A stretch of 64,000 bases of DNA from Nemania diffusa (Eukaryota; Ascomycota; Sordariomycetes; Xylariales; Xylariaceae): the NCBI GenBank assembly GCA_038501195.1, contig JBBPUQ010000001.1, forward strand, positions 5,270,001-5,334,000. The letters are read 5' to 3'. The position numbers and the translations under genes were made by a program. This document shows positions 21,400 through 33,508 of the stretch, one piece after another. The notes beneath the pieces were generated by a model. The model was not told where the DNA came from. It worked only from the letters and a program-made list of their open reading frames with translations, and did not search any database. Position 1 is the first letter of the stretch. Each line of letters starts with the position of its first letter.

Positions 21400-24300
21400 A
21401 TGATGGGGCTCCGTGACTTGATTAAGAAGAAAGACCGGCTGGGCGAGGGTGATGCACGCTACTCCGAGACATTGAACACGCTTGCAGGACCAGAATTCAC
21501 CTTCATCCGCTCCGACACCAATACGCATGAGATCATCTACCCGCCCAATCACCCCAGAAGCGAAAAAGGCGACCGGTATCTAAGTGCGCACGAGCCGGGA
21601 TCGTCGCCGTCCAAGTCGCGCCGCAGCCTCGATGTGTTCCGAACTCGATCGCGGGGTAACAGCCTCTTGTCCGCGTCGGGCGACAGCGACGGTGACAACG
21701 GTAGTATCAGTAATGGCGCCACCAGAAAGGAACACCGCCGACTGTCGCACCGCCTCGGCCTGGCCCGCCCACCCAAGACATCCGAGTTCGTGCCCGAGGA
21801 CCTGCCGCAAATCAACGTCACCAGTACCCCCGACGCCTACGACCCGACGACTGCCGCCGAGACCAAGGAGGCCCGGGAGGCCCGGGAGCAGCAATGGGAG
21901 AAGCGCGCCACCATCCTCGCCACCACCAACGAAGAGCGCCAGAGAAGCAGATCGCGGAGCATGTCCGCGACGCCCTCCATATCCTACTCGAACTTCGGCG
22001 ACCTAAACAACGATGGTGGCGGTGGCGGCATAGACACGTCGCCACCGAAGACGTCGGGCGGCGTCGTCTCGTCCAAGGAGATCGATCAGGACATCCAGGA
22101 AGCTATACGGTTGCACGAGGAGGGAGATCTCGAGAGATCGACGCAGTTATTCGGACGCCTCGCCGATCCGTACGGCGCGAATAACCCCCTAAGCCAGGTG
22201 TTGTACGGGCTTGCGCTGAGGTTAGTGTCCAGTCATATTCGCACAGCACATACCATGTTCTGCACACACCAAGGAGACCATAGACCATGCTCCCCAACCG
22301 AGCCCGATTCGGGGACAAGAGAGGAGAGGGCCGGGGATCACTCGAAGGCTATGAGACTTCAGGAGAACAGACACGGATTCTGACTATTTGCGGAGGAGAG
22401 CGCAAAGAATCAAGAATACTCTGTACGCTAACGATGGAATCTATGCAGGCATGGCTGGGGTTGTGAGCCCGATGTCGAGCGCGCCGTCACATATCTCTCT
22501 GCGGCCGCATCAAACGCAGCAACCGTGGAAACCATGGCGCTGAAGGCAGGAGTCAAGAAAGGAGGTGCGGCAAAGGGCGAGCTGGTTCTCGCCATCTTCG
22601 AGCTCGCCAACTGCTTCCGCCACGGCTGGGGCATTGCGAAAGACCCAGTCGCCGCCAAGCAGGTAAGCTATTCGCTTTCCCTCATTCCTCAATTCACTCA
22701 GGGTCGGAGTTGCGACGGCATCTAAGGACTAGGACGATCTAAAAGACTACGTTTGAGAGACATGGGACTGTCACGAATAGATCAAGAGGCAGCGGCGGGT
22801 TTCCTCAAACTATTTGCCACTGCAACTCTACTCGTCTTCCAACGGCGGCTAAGACACGAGCTCTGATCTTTTCTACGGCGACTAACCAAGAGCGTTGGGT
22901 AGTATTATGAGACTGCAGCAAATCTTGGAGATACTGGTGAGCTAGTTACCCACTCCCTCAACTCTTCTATCATGCCAGCGATTTCTGAGTCACAAACTCG
23001 CGGAGGGGGCCAGCGAACTCGGTCGGCTAATATCCGGAACAGACGCCATGAACGAGGCGGCATGGTGCTATCTCGAGGGATTCGGCTGCAAGAAGGACAA
23101 GGTACGTCCCGTCAGGCACAAAGGCAGATCCCTAGTCCTGGTCCCGTCACACATCAGAGCTTGCGAGTTCCTGGGCGAGTGCCCCTGGCTGCTGGCCGCT
23201 GGTTGCTGGCCAGACTTCAGCAACACCGAGAAACCGAGGGGTCACTCGTGTCGAGATGCCTCGGATGAAAGATGTCGTAACTTAGCAGCCTGCTCTCCCA
23301 TGCTGCTGCAGCCACTGCCGCCACTGCACATACATTCGCTGGCTTGGGTTCTTGCGCCGCGTCTTGGGAACTCATGGGCTTGAAGCTGAGTTGTTAAATC
23401 GGGATCTCCACGCGAGTTGGGCACCAACTTAGAGTGCCTTGCCTGCCTACCCTTACTGAGCTCACTCCCTGCTGATCGATCCGGCAAATCGGAACCCACG
23501 TCACCATGCTCTCTGCCTCTCCCTCGCTCTGCCCCAGCCCCCGCCAGCCCCTTTCCCCTTTCTGCTTCAGAGAGGTAACGACTTTCGATGGCTAACTCGA
23601 TCGTTCCTATTCCCACAGTTTCAAGCAGCACGATACTACCGGTTGGCTGAGAAAAGTGGCAGCAAGACACTAGGAAATACCTGGTAAGCAAGCAAGCAAG
23701 CACTTTATTTTCACCCATCGGTCACTCCCCCTTCCCCCACCCTTCCGCGCAGCCGTGCCTCTTCATTCGTAGATTTCGTTTGCCTGTCCCGATCGCTTCC
23801 CAACATAGTTACTCATGCACATGCGATCTACCCCATGCATCGAGGGCACAGCTGCAGAAGGCCAGACAACCAAGCCTCGGTTTCGAATGACTCGCACGTA
23901 TCACAGCTGATAGGTCGTTGGGCGCCCACACTACTCGCCTTGTTTGTCTTGTCCCTTGTACCTCCGTTTTGTGGCATGTACGTTTTGGTTCCAATTGACC
24001 AATCAATGGGCTAAACGGTTTATTCACCCGGACCCATCGAGTCAATGTCCAGTCGTCTTGCAGCTCTTGAGCTCCACGAGGTCGCATGGTCTGCGGCCCG
24101 CTCTGCACTCCGTCATTCGCGCGTCCTATCTTTATGGCCTGGGGAGATTCTTAGTCGATTTGACCACCGGCCAACCAAAGCCATAATTCAGACCGAAAAG
24201 TGCACTTTCTATGCACTCATTCGCTGGGCCTGATTGGGGACGGGGGACCCATCAGCTCCTGAATTCCAGTATCAGCGCAAGTGCACGCTCTTACAGCACA

Positions 24301-24550
24301 TCGACTCCTCTCTCACTAGAGTATTACTATCATGCATATTGGAACTCTTTTTTTTCCACTTTCACACACAACTAGTATATCTCAGGCTCAATTCATGCCG
24401 GGTCTGCCTGCAACACTTAGAAAAAGTACCCTGCGCGCAGACATAGGGCCCTACGCTAGACTAGCAACTAGCTAGTGTTTTGAAGTAGCTGGATACTGAC
24501 TTGACACGTCCACACGCAGGATCTGGAAGGAGAAATATAACCCGAAGTAA
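21400..24550 (+). CDS. nif1: Sel1-repeat protein, Nif1-like cell-cycle regulator
   Basis: Exons 21400-22220, 22449-22662, 22903-22936, 23043-23101, 23619-23683 and 24520-24550 give 407 residues. A second ATG directly follows the first, so the start may be 21403. The N-terminal MGLRDLIKKK and EFTFIRSDT...EIIYPP motifs are typical of fungal proteins annotated as cell-cycle inhibitor Nif1, which in fission yeast acts on the Nim1 (Cdr1) kinase. The Ser/Arg-rich middle is probably disordered. The C-terminus has Sel1/TPR-like repeats: EAIRLHEEGDLERSTQLFGRL, then HGWGCEPD, FRHGWGIAKDP, LEGFGCKKDK and the final WIWKEKYNPK. Every junction keeps frame and repeat register. Introns of 228, 240, 106, 517 and 836 nt are long for a filamentous fungus. 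The last exon encodes ten codons, so the 3' end is the least certain part. Confidence 0.8.
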
Positions 24551-27384
24551 GTAAAGTTGGCATTGACTCATCGCTGGGTCTCTATCTATCCGACCACCGG
24601 TTCGGAGCCGAACGGCGATGGGGACCTGGCTTTGGAACCGGTCTTTGGGATAGCCGATGCGGGCTTGCGGATGTTTGTCTATCTACGCTTCGGAAAGGGG
24701 TGAGGAGTTACTACGTGGAACACATCAGATGCTTTAGTCCACCCATCTGCGATGTGGTGAAGCAGATAAAAAGCACAACACTTGTATACTACCTGCGATG
24801 ACAACAAGACGATTCTAGCTAGTTAATTTGGACTGATATCGTATACTATACCCGCTTGCACTAAGGCACCATGTGTTTTGTTTTTCGAGGATCTAAAGCT
24901 CTTAGCATCGCATCGTAGATGGCGCCGTTCCCTCCTCTCTCGCACCGCGTGGCTCCTCTATCAGGGACTCGACTTATCTACGCAGTATCTACCTAACCTC
25001 CCCTCCCCAACCGAGAGCTAACTATCCAGACTCGTACTCGCAAGCCGCGACTGAATTTCTCGGGCTATCTCCACGAACGTGCCCGAAACTAGGGGTTCTC
25101 GCCAGTCTATCTTCCCACGACGTAGCGTTGTTCAGATCTCTACAGATTTGAGTTTGGCCAGTCAGTGACCTTATCGGAAATTCTAGAGGTAGGAAAAATA
25201 CAAATATAGTATCTGCGTCTGTGAAATAGGTTGTGTTAGCGTTGTCTACGGGCCTACCACCGCCGCCCGTGGCCTCGGGACGGCTCTGCTCCTGGCCGTG
25301 CACGAAGGCGAGGAGGACGCGTTTGCGGGTGACGTGGTTTTGCTTTCCCTCTCCTTAACGGCGTTGTCCCTGGCTGCATTTTTGCGTTCTGAGCTTCATT
25401 AGTAGGTTGTGCTAATTAGTCTGGCGCTACATCTGTGGCTCTTCGGTTATTGTTAGTTTTGTTGTTGTTTGTCCTGCTCGGACCGGGATATAGTAGTTTT
25501 TAGGCTGTGCCTTGTCATGTCATGTCATGCTATATTCATGTAGGATTCTATTGTTATCCTGCTGTATGTATGTAGTGCTATGTAGGTAGGTAGGAGATGC
25601 GTGGACCGATCGATGCTATGCAAGTCATGCTTACTTGGTAGATTAATAGGAGGTAATTAGGTTGTTTACTGTTCGGCCATGGCGTCAACTATACGAGAAG
25701 TCTCGGGGCCCTCCCGCGACATCAGCATGAACTTTTAATTAAACGTCTCAGCAGCCGAGGCGAAGCATGTTTAGACGAGGGCTACCTAAGTAGTTTACTG
25801 GGTTTCACGGGTTTGTTGGGGACAAAGAGTTACCCAACATCTTCTGCATGCCTGGACTCAACACCTAGGTGTCCAAGGTTGAGGGAGCATTCTACATGCC
25901 TCGGCTCCTGTGTCTTGCCAGTAAGTAAGGCGTTCCAGCCTCCTGACGTGCGTCGTACAGTAGTTTGCGTGCGGGACGAAGGGTCCTAGTCGTACGATCG
26001 TACCTACTTAGTGATGGTGATGATTCACCCAGGGAAGTATTGGAAGTGCCTCGATGGCTGGTGGGAGAGAGGGAGGCTGTGCAGCCATGTATCTGCCTGG
26101 CTATCCGCCTGCCCTGCCCTTCCCTGCCTTACTCTCCTGCTTACGTACCTAGGTAGGTAGTTCGGGTCGTCGAGCCCTGATACAACCGCTGGCTGACTTC
26201 TTTCACATCACTCCTCGCTTGCGCGGTGGTGGGTGGTGTAGAGAACATTTGGAGAAGAATGGTTCTCGTGCATGTGTCATATGTCGGTAGTTGGCATGTA
26301 CATCACTCCAAATTCCCTTTGGCTACGCGTCTAGAAGGCTGTCACCTGGGATTTTTATCTTCCCATCGTGTCGTTGCAGTCTCCTTTGTCCGTGCTGTTC
26401 ATGCATTGCATCGCTGTGTGTCGTGGTGAAGGAGAATGCGAAGGGAATGGGTAGGAGAAGAGGGAATATTGGGTATGTAGATGCGAGCTTCCTTGCCTGC
26501 GCATGGGAAAAAAGTTGGAGGTTTGTTACTAGCTTTGCTGTGGGATAAGGGGTCATTTGGGGGTGTTTCTGCCTCTCTGCTCAGCCCTGTTCTTAGGTTT
26601 GTAACTCGAGGAAATAAGGGGACGTCTGTCTTAGTTGAGGGCTTTATGACTATCTACTATTTGATATTGTAGTGTATCAGAATCTGTTAAGTTGGTTGGC
26701 TGATGAGTTACCTATTCTCTTATTTACTTGTTTCGTAGAGAGGTATATAGATGCCGTTTGATTTGACACTAGGGTATAATAACATGTAACATGGTAGGAA
26801 GCAGAAAGGCACAAAACCGCAAGTCCGTAGCTGACTAGCTAGGCGGGCTGGTAGGCAGATAAAGTGTCGTCGCCTCATCACACTAATCAGAGGGCGAGTA
26901 TGGCAGCTTGGGGGTAAAGTGCCGGGGGATCACAGCATTCCGCATCGGAGAGTGTTCCGGCAGTGAAGCCGGCTGCGAATCAGTGTGCGTCTAGACGATT
27001 ATCGCGGTCGTCTATTAGCGCGTGGCCCAGGACACCCTGCCTCTGCTCGTGTACGCTGTACAGTAGCGTATGGGGGTGAGCATGAGGTCAGACAGCCATT
27101 GATGCTACCGTAAGCCGATATAGGAAAGTTCAGTCGAGGCGCGAATGAGAGGCGCGGAAGTGCGAGCAGCAAGCATCTGGGGCATATGTGTTTCTGGCAC
27201 ACTTCGCGTAACAAGCAGCTCGACGTCTCCAAGATTCCCCGGGGTCTAGAACGAGCCAACCGCATCGTCAAGGCAGAGCTAGTAGCTTATTTCTAGTTTT
27301 CGGACCACGGCAGCCTTACCCCAGGTGTTTCAGTGGGTGTACCCGTCTTGGTTGTCATACAGCCACCACCACCTACTCTTGCAC

Positions 27385-27420
27385 ATTACATATACATATA
27401 CATATACATACATACATATG
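27385..27420. repeat. TACATA microsatellite
   Basis: Tandem TATACA units followed by TACA units. Confidence 0.7.
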
Positions 27421-28165
27421 TACCGTAGATGGCGAGAAGGTGGAGAATTCTAGAGCCTCACAACAAACACACCTGTTTCCCCGGCATGCAAAGGGGGTCT
27501 AGTTGCGTGTGTGTCGTGTGTCGATGAGGTAAGCTCGGGTACCGGTCCGGGATTCTCTGAGGAGTACATACATGCCTACATACCTAGGTCGATCGGGTGT
27601 TAACGGGACAGGGACGAAGGGTCGCGGCAGGTTACTCCGTCCTACGCGGGCGACCAGGTTGAAAGAAAAAAAAGTACTACGAGAGACGGGGATCACGAAG
27701 CGGATACGGCGGCATATCCTCTGAAATAATAATAATAATAACGATATTGCTGCAGGTCTGTATAAGTGTCCGAGAGCCAGCAGCAGAGGTACCGACAAGA
27801 GACCGACAAGAGAATAGCTAAGGTAAGAGGCATGAATCCATGGTCAATAGGTAATTAGTTCGAGGTCGAGCTGGCGGCTGGGTGTGGCTATCCGAGATTA
27901 CCTCGAGGTCAAGTTCCAAAATGTCTTAATTATATAATAAGAGGTAGGTATGCATGTGTGCGGTAGCATGAACCGCTCTCCACAACTACACTAGTAGGTA
28001 ATCTAAGTATGCAAAAAGGAAATGCGGTTCCTCTGTCTCAGGAACATTAGACATTTTGTGTGGAGTTTTGCGGCACGATACCCGATTGTTGTATGGGATT
28101 TTCCGTCGCTGGTTGTGAGGGGGCAGATGGGCATTCTGTTAGTCTGCTTGCTGTCTTTTGTCTTT

Positions 28166-28240
28166 GGTGTGTGTGTGTATGTGTGGTGTATGTATGGTGT
28201 ATGTGTGTGTGTAAGTGCGTGTAAGTGGTATGTGTGCTGC
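28166..28240. repeat. GT-rich microsatellite
   Basis: Irregular GT/GTAT/GGTGTAT repeats of about 75 nt, with possible purine-pyrimidine alternation. Confidence 0.7.
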
Positions 28241-28330
28241 ATTTGCCAACCTAGGTACACCACCTCTACTGTAGATGGACAATACTTACTTACAGTAGAG
28301 AAAGAGGGCTCATCCATCCCATGGTGATCC

Positions 28331-28373
28331 GTCCATCTGTCCATCCATCCATCCATTCATCAACCCATCCATG
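28331..28373. repeat. CCAT microsatellite
   Basis: Tandem CCAT units with a few substitutions. Confidence 0.7.
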
Positions 28374-29641
28374 CCCTTCTCCCAGATGGCTCGGTTGGGT
28401 CGGAGAAGTGGAGAGAGCCTGCATATAATAGTCGGGTCCCCGGACTCGGACATGCTACCCTGTAATCCAACCTTGGATTTGATTTTCATTTGATTTCCAG
28501 TTGCCATAGGTGCTGTACTGTAGATCCTGTGTGTGCTCTCCGTAGGTAGCTGCATCGCGCAAACCCGCTCTCATGACCGCTTGGCGGAACCCAGTGGAAC
28601 GAATTGCTATGTGCATTTGCGGGTGCGATTGCGAAACCAATACGAAGGGGCTTGGTTGTTCTCGACGACGAATAGAACCAAACTGCACTTTCGTCAAGTA
28701 CATCATTTACTTACATCAAGTAACGCGCGACACACGCCCCCCCCTCCTCTCTAATCCTCAATATGGTGGTCATGGCAGAGTCATGGTAGGTATTGGCAAC
28801 AAATATCTCGTCCGCCTTCCCCCAGCCTGCCTGGGGGAGATCAATCCAGTGCGCGAGCTGCAGCATTAGCTCCGTTGCTAACTCCCGACTCGTGTGTGTG
28901 TGCGCGCGCTTCCTGTCAGGCGCCATCAGGTGTGAGGTGTGGTCTGAGGAATCGTGGAATACACAACACAGAGGGTGGTCAGACCGTCAACCGAGGAGAC
29001 ATGACCAAATGGTCCTTTTTTTCGAGCTAAGAACGTACAAACAAACGTGCTCACCAGGAGCAGAGAGGTCATTTTTTTTCTCACCCGGCTTGCCGTGTCG
29101 TCTCGTCTCGGCTCGGCTCTAATTATCTCATGTCATCGTCGTCATTGACTTACTTAGTAAGTCGAGGGTAGCGATCATGTATCTATCAGACGTGCATCTG
29201 CGCTACATACATACTTTGTAGCACCATCTCGCCTCGACCGACCCAGGCCTATATATGTTGATCGGCCATGTAAATAAGTAAAACAAGCAAGCACAATACG
29301 CGGATCCGGGTCTGACATATGGGTATTCCCCCCTCCCCCATGGCCTCCTCATGGACGAAAGTAGATGATGTACGTGCCCAATGTGATCGAAGATGGACGA
29401 ATGCAGAAGTCGAGTCGTAGAGGTTGGCTGCCAGAAGAAGATGTCATGATGCAATAAACTCGGGGAGCGTGCATCGAGATGGGCAAAGTGCTGTTACCGC
29501 GTGGAGTTGGTTGCATGCATTGGAGTAGGTAGATATTCTACATAAGGAGGGGGTGGTTCTTTGCGAGTGGGTGTGCAGTCAACCTACAGAGTGCGCGCTA
29601 CTAGGTATAGGCTATAGGTATCGATCGATTATTACGTGAGT

Positions 29642-29680
29642 TGGCCATGGCCGTGGTCATGGTCGCGGTCATGGTCATAG
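29642..29680. repeat. GGTCAT minisatellite
   Basis: Short tandem units of the GGTCAT/GGTCGC type, partly palindromic through CCATGG. Confidence 0.5.
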
Positions 29681-30292
29681 GTAGACATGGTTATTACGAG
29701 TGCGAAATGCGCGCGAAATAGGTAAGACGGATGAGAGAGATTGTCACTTCGGCGGGATAGATCGGAAGAGCATAAACAATACAAGGGAGAAGAGATTGAT
29801 TCATTATCTTTTGACGATAGCTACATACAGACTTATTTGCAATTTGCATACCTACCTAACAATCCTAGGGCGCGTGCTGTGTTGTCATGGTTGTTATCTG
29901 AGCTGAATAAGTACCTATCCTGCGCCTAACCTAGGTACTTATAGTCTATAGAATACTATCTATAGCTCTCGTGATATTATACATAATTAGGCAGCTTAAG
30001 AAATAGAAGTCATTGCAAAAGTGCCGTAGAAGAAAAGAACATATATGCGAAACATAATTTTAATTACCGTAACCTTATATATAAATACAACTATATATTC
30101 TATTTAAATTAACTCACATGTTTCACTTTGAAGCTCATCTACATGAGCTGATGGCTTGCTTACCTACTCGTTCCTTGTAAGTAGGTATTTGCTATAGCTA
30201 TCTATCTAGACTAGACTTCACCCGCCCTCCAAGATCTGGTGGGGGCGGAGAGTGGATAAGCGCCGAGCATACGCATACTGGTAGGTACCTAT

Positions 30293-30685
30293 AGGGGGGA
30301 ACCCGGTTTTAGGACACGCTGGAACTTGCGTGTTTTCTACGTCGCCCTGTCCATTTTTTGGTTATTCTGTTACATGCATTGTACAATAATGTTGTAGCAA
30401 CTGCATGCTTAGTTTTTATTACTACACTGAAACTACTACCTTTTTTTAGTTGCATCTGCTGTTATTAAAAATATAAGCTAGAAAGGTCTTTCTGTTTTTA
30501 TTACAGCATTATTGTAACACTGTTTTTTCTTGTAACATCGCGTAAGATATAACATTGTATAAGTCGAAAAGGTTGGAACTGAAGTGACCTGGCCGGCACT
30601 ATGTTGTACCAGCTTTGCAGTACAAGTATAAAAATACTGCTAACAGCGCTGTCAACAGCATGTCCCAAAAACGGGTTCCCCCCCT
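30293..30685. mobile_element. Probable MITE with terminal inverted repeats
   Basis: The left end (from 30294) reads GGGGGGAACCCGGTTTTAGG, continuing ACACGCTG. The right end, read from 30684 on the minus strand, gives GGGGGGGAACCCGTTTTTGG, continuing GACATGCTG. These are inverted repeats of about 28 bp differing by two indels and a few substitutions. TA dinucleotides flank both ends (30292-30293 and 30686-30687), as expected for Tc1/mariner-type target duplication, though G-run slippage leaves the exact ends uncertain by a base or two. The inside is AT-rich, non-coding and much too short for a transposase. It is therefore a non-autonomous element. No second copy was seen in the window. Confidence 0.68.
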
Positions 30686-33508
30686 TAGGTATGTATAATA
30701 AGATAACCCGGATATTCTACTAGGTCACGCCATACCCGCCCACTGTCTCGGTTTGACACTCCAAAAAAGCCAGCCCAGCCTCTGCGTCGTCATAGCCCGC
30801 CCTCTCCCGATTTAGAAGGAGTCTCGGATGACGACTTGACCTACCTAGGCTGGACTACCTATCTACAACGTACGTACATACATACATACATACATACATA
30901 GACTAAGAGGCAGGCAGGCATGTACTATGTAAAAGTACCTCCCTTCACATTCATTCATGCCCGACCGTATAGTCATTCGAACTTGTGATCACTCATAAAC
31001 ATTGATCAGGACTAGACAGTTTCCAAAAGGCCGGCGCGCTAGTTTAAAGGCGAGCCGTCAACTGTAAAACAGCGGAGACCCGGCTGAGTCTATTTGGACT
31101 TTGTATGTCTGCTATTGGATTCCCAAAAGTGCTGATCGAGCATTATTGCGTGACATTTTACGAAAAGAATTAAGCTATTTAAAGTGGGTTGCGTGTGCGC
31201 GCCGCGAGAGAAGCAAGTAGACAAACGAACGAACGAACGAGAGGGAGAGAAGAACGGGAAGAGAGAGAAAAAAAGACTGGGAGTGGGAATAGTACCAGAA
31301 AAGTTCAAAACCGGAAACACCTGACGTTCCCATCCCCCGCTCCCCGCGCCTTTGCATACTATGCAGGTAGGTAAGTATATTTAGAGACAGAGACAGAGAT
31401 GGGGATGGAGGAGGAGATTAATGAGTGGATGTATGCGTACATGTGAGATGAGAGATGAGATCGCCTGCGGCGGAATGGATAATTGAGGGGACAGCGGAGG
31501 GAGGGGTGATGCGAACAGGCAGGATAACAAAGCGAGGTGAAATACCAACCTACCTGCCTGCCTACCTACCCAAGTAGGTTGTCAGTATAAGTTGGAAGGT
31601 TGGAAGATTGGTAGGTTGGGGGAATGGGCGTTGTCTTGGCATCTTGGGTTCTGTAAGTCCAAGTATTCTGTAAGTATGCGCACTTACAGTAGTCTAGCAT
31701 GTAGCTATGTATGTAAGTATGTAAGTCCATGGGCCAAATGTACATCAACGTCTTCCGTTTCACAGCTGTCCTGCGCAGAGCATGTAAGTATTCTACAGAG
31801 TGCTACATAGTTATTTCCCAGCCACTCAGTCGCCCGTCCCACCCACCCACAGCCCATCCCTATCGGCGCTGTATGACGCCGGGCGCATGCGCGGTGCGTT
31901 GGGGGGGGGGGTGTGATCAGGGCTTCGCGAAAGTGATTCGCGAACGCTTTTTTTCGCTGGTTTTCCCTGGAAAACTTCAACTGGCTGAGGAGGGGGAGCG
32001 GCGCCGCGGGGGGTAGCGGTGGTAGGGGTAGGGGGGGAGGAAGGGGAGGGTGGTAGCGGGGGCTGCGCGCGGGTTGCATGCATACTCATACAGCAAGCCC
32101 GCAGCTTTGGCTGCAGCATGTACGCCTACTTTATGCTGTGCTGCCGAGGAAGAGGAACATCGTAATACCTAAGGCGTATAGACAAGAGTGAAAAATCTCG
32201 GGGTCTGCTGCTATACCCGCCGCGCAGGTCACAGAATGCTGTCGCTTGCAACCTACTGTAACTATCGTTGGTTGACAAGCGGTTCTAGCGCTATGTGAGG
32301 TCCGGCAGCTTGGTGTGGTTTAATTAGTATTCTTTGATGAAGATTCCGAGAGAGTGGAAAGAGTAATAAAACTGACTCCTTTAGGCCTACATGCTTGCAT
32401 GATAAGGTAAGCAAGCACCTATGCATGGGTTACGGATGAACGCATGTACATCAGCGCAAATTACCTATCTATGGAAATATTCTAGACTTCATCCTCATCA
32501 AGTACGTTCACTTCTAGGTAGTATGCAAGTTGGGACGAATGTTTTGGGGGATAAGAAATTTGATTTTTTTTGTCGGATTTATCTGCTGCTAACTAGTGAT
32601 GGAATATGGGGAAAGTATCGGGTAGCTAATTCGATGCTCCTCCAACTTCCGATTTTCAGGAAGCTGACCATTAACTATGACTAATTGCATGCTCATTGAA
32701 AATCCCCGCATGATGCTCATTCTTGAGTTTATATGATATGTGGTCGTCGTTGTTGTGAAATGTCGTCGAAAAGGTAGATACCATCCTAAACAAAGGAAAA
32801 GAAGGAAAAAAACGAATGAATTGGTAATAAGCATAAGGAAAACTCGTCTCGCTCCTATATGCTTCGTCATCTCATCATCTGCCCCTCACCCCCCAAAAGG
32901 CTGGTTTGAGGCCACAAACCCATTTCGTGTCGTGAGACGTAATCTCGTCATATTTCAAACCGAAGACACACTAACCCCCGCTTGCGATATGTGTGCTGTG
33001 CTTTCCACCGCTGTCTCTTCGGTCTCCGGTGGTGGGACCAAACAACCCTATTGAAAAAAAATGAAGAAGAAAAGAACTCCCAAGTAGATATCTGTGACTA
33101 GATATGCCTGTCGCACACTGCTTTGACAAGCATCTGTCCTGTTGCCCCAATGCCCGTGACCGTTGTACAAAAAAATGTGCTGGCTACCACCTGCCACCAC
33201 CGCCGTCCCAACCACCGTTTTCGCCATGCTGCTACCCAAATGTGATGATAAAAATGAGAAAGAAGTGGAATCACCAAGATGACAAAGACTCAAATGCTGG
33301 CTCGCTTGCTAATCGGGATGTGGAAAGAAATCGAGACAAAGTAGATCAGAATGAGGTTCCAGTTTTGCGTGAGCGGGAGTGGATCTGGTTTGCGCGGGAG
33401 CGTCGTCAAGTATATGCAGAAGAACCGAGGCGATTAAAGGGTAAATTCGATTGAAGCAAGAACGAGTCGTTTTCCAGTTCGTCATCGTCGTGAAGGGGTC
33501 GTAAGTCG
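30686..33508. other. Gene desert between the MITE and the bZIP gene
   Basis: No gene supported. It contains microsatellites (30875-30900, 31219-31238) and a G/C-rich block at 31830-32080. The last few hundred bases probably include the 3' untranslated region of the bZIP gene. Confidence 0.4.
30875..30900. repeat. TACA microsatellite
   Basis: About six and a half perfect TACA units. Confidence 0.8.

Larger units (their letters stand above)
24551..30292. other. Gene desert, left part
   Basis: About 5.7 kb without a supportable gene. Many frames under 110 codons occur on both strands, but none has domain features, good start context or splice partners. The DNA is rich in TACCTAGGTA-type motifs and microsatellites. 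It could hold non-coding transcripts, which sequence alone cannot show. Confidence 0.4.
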
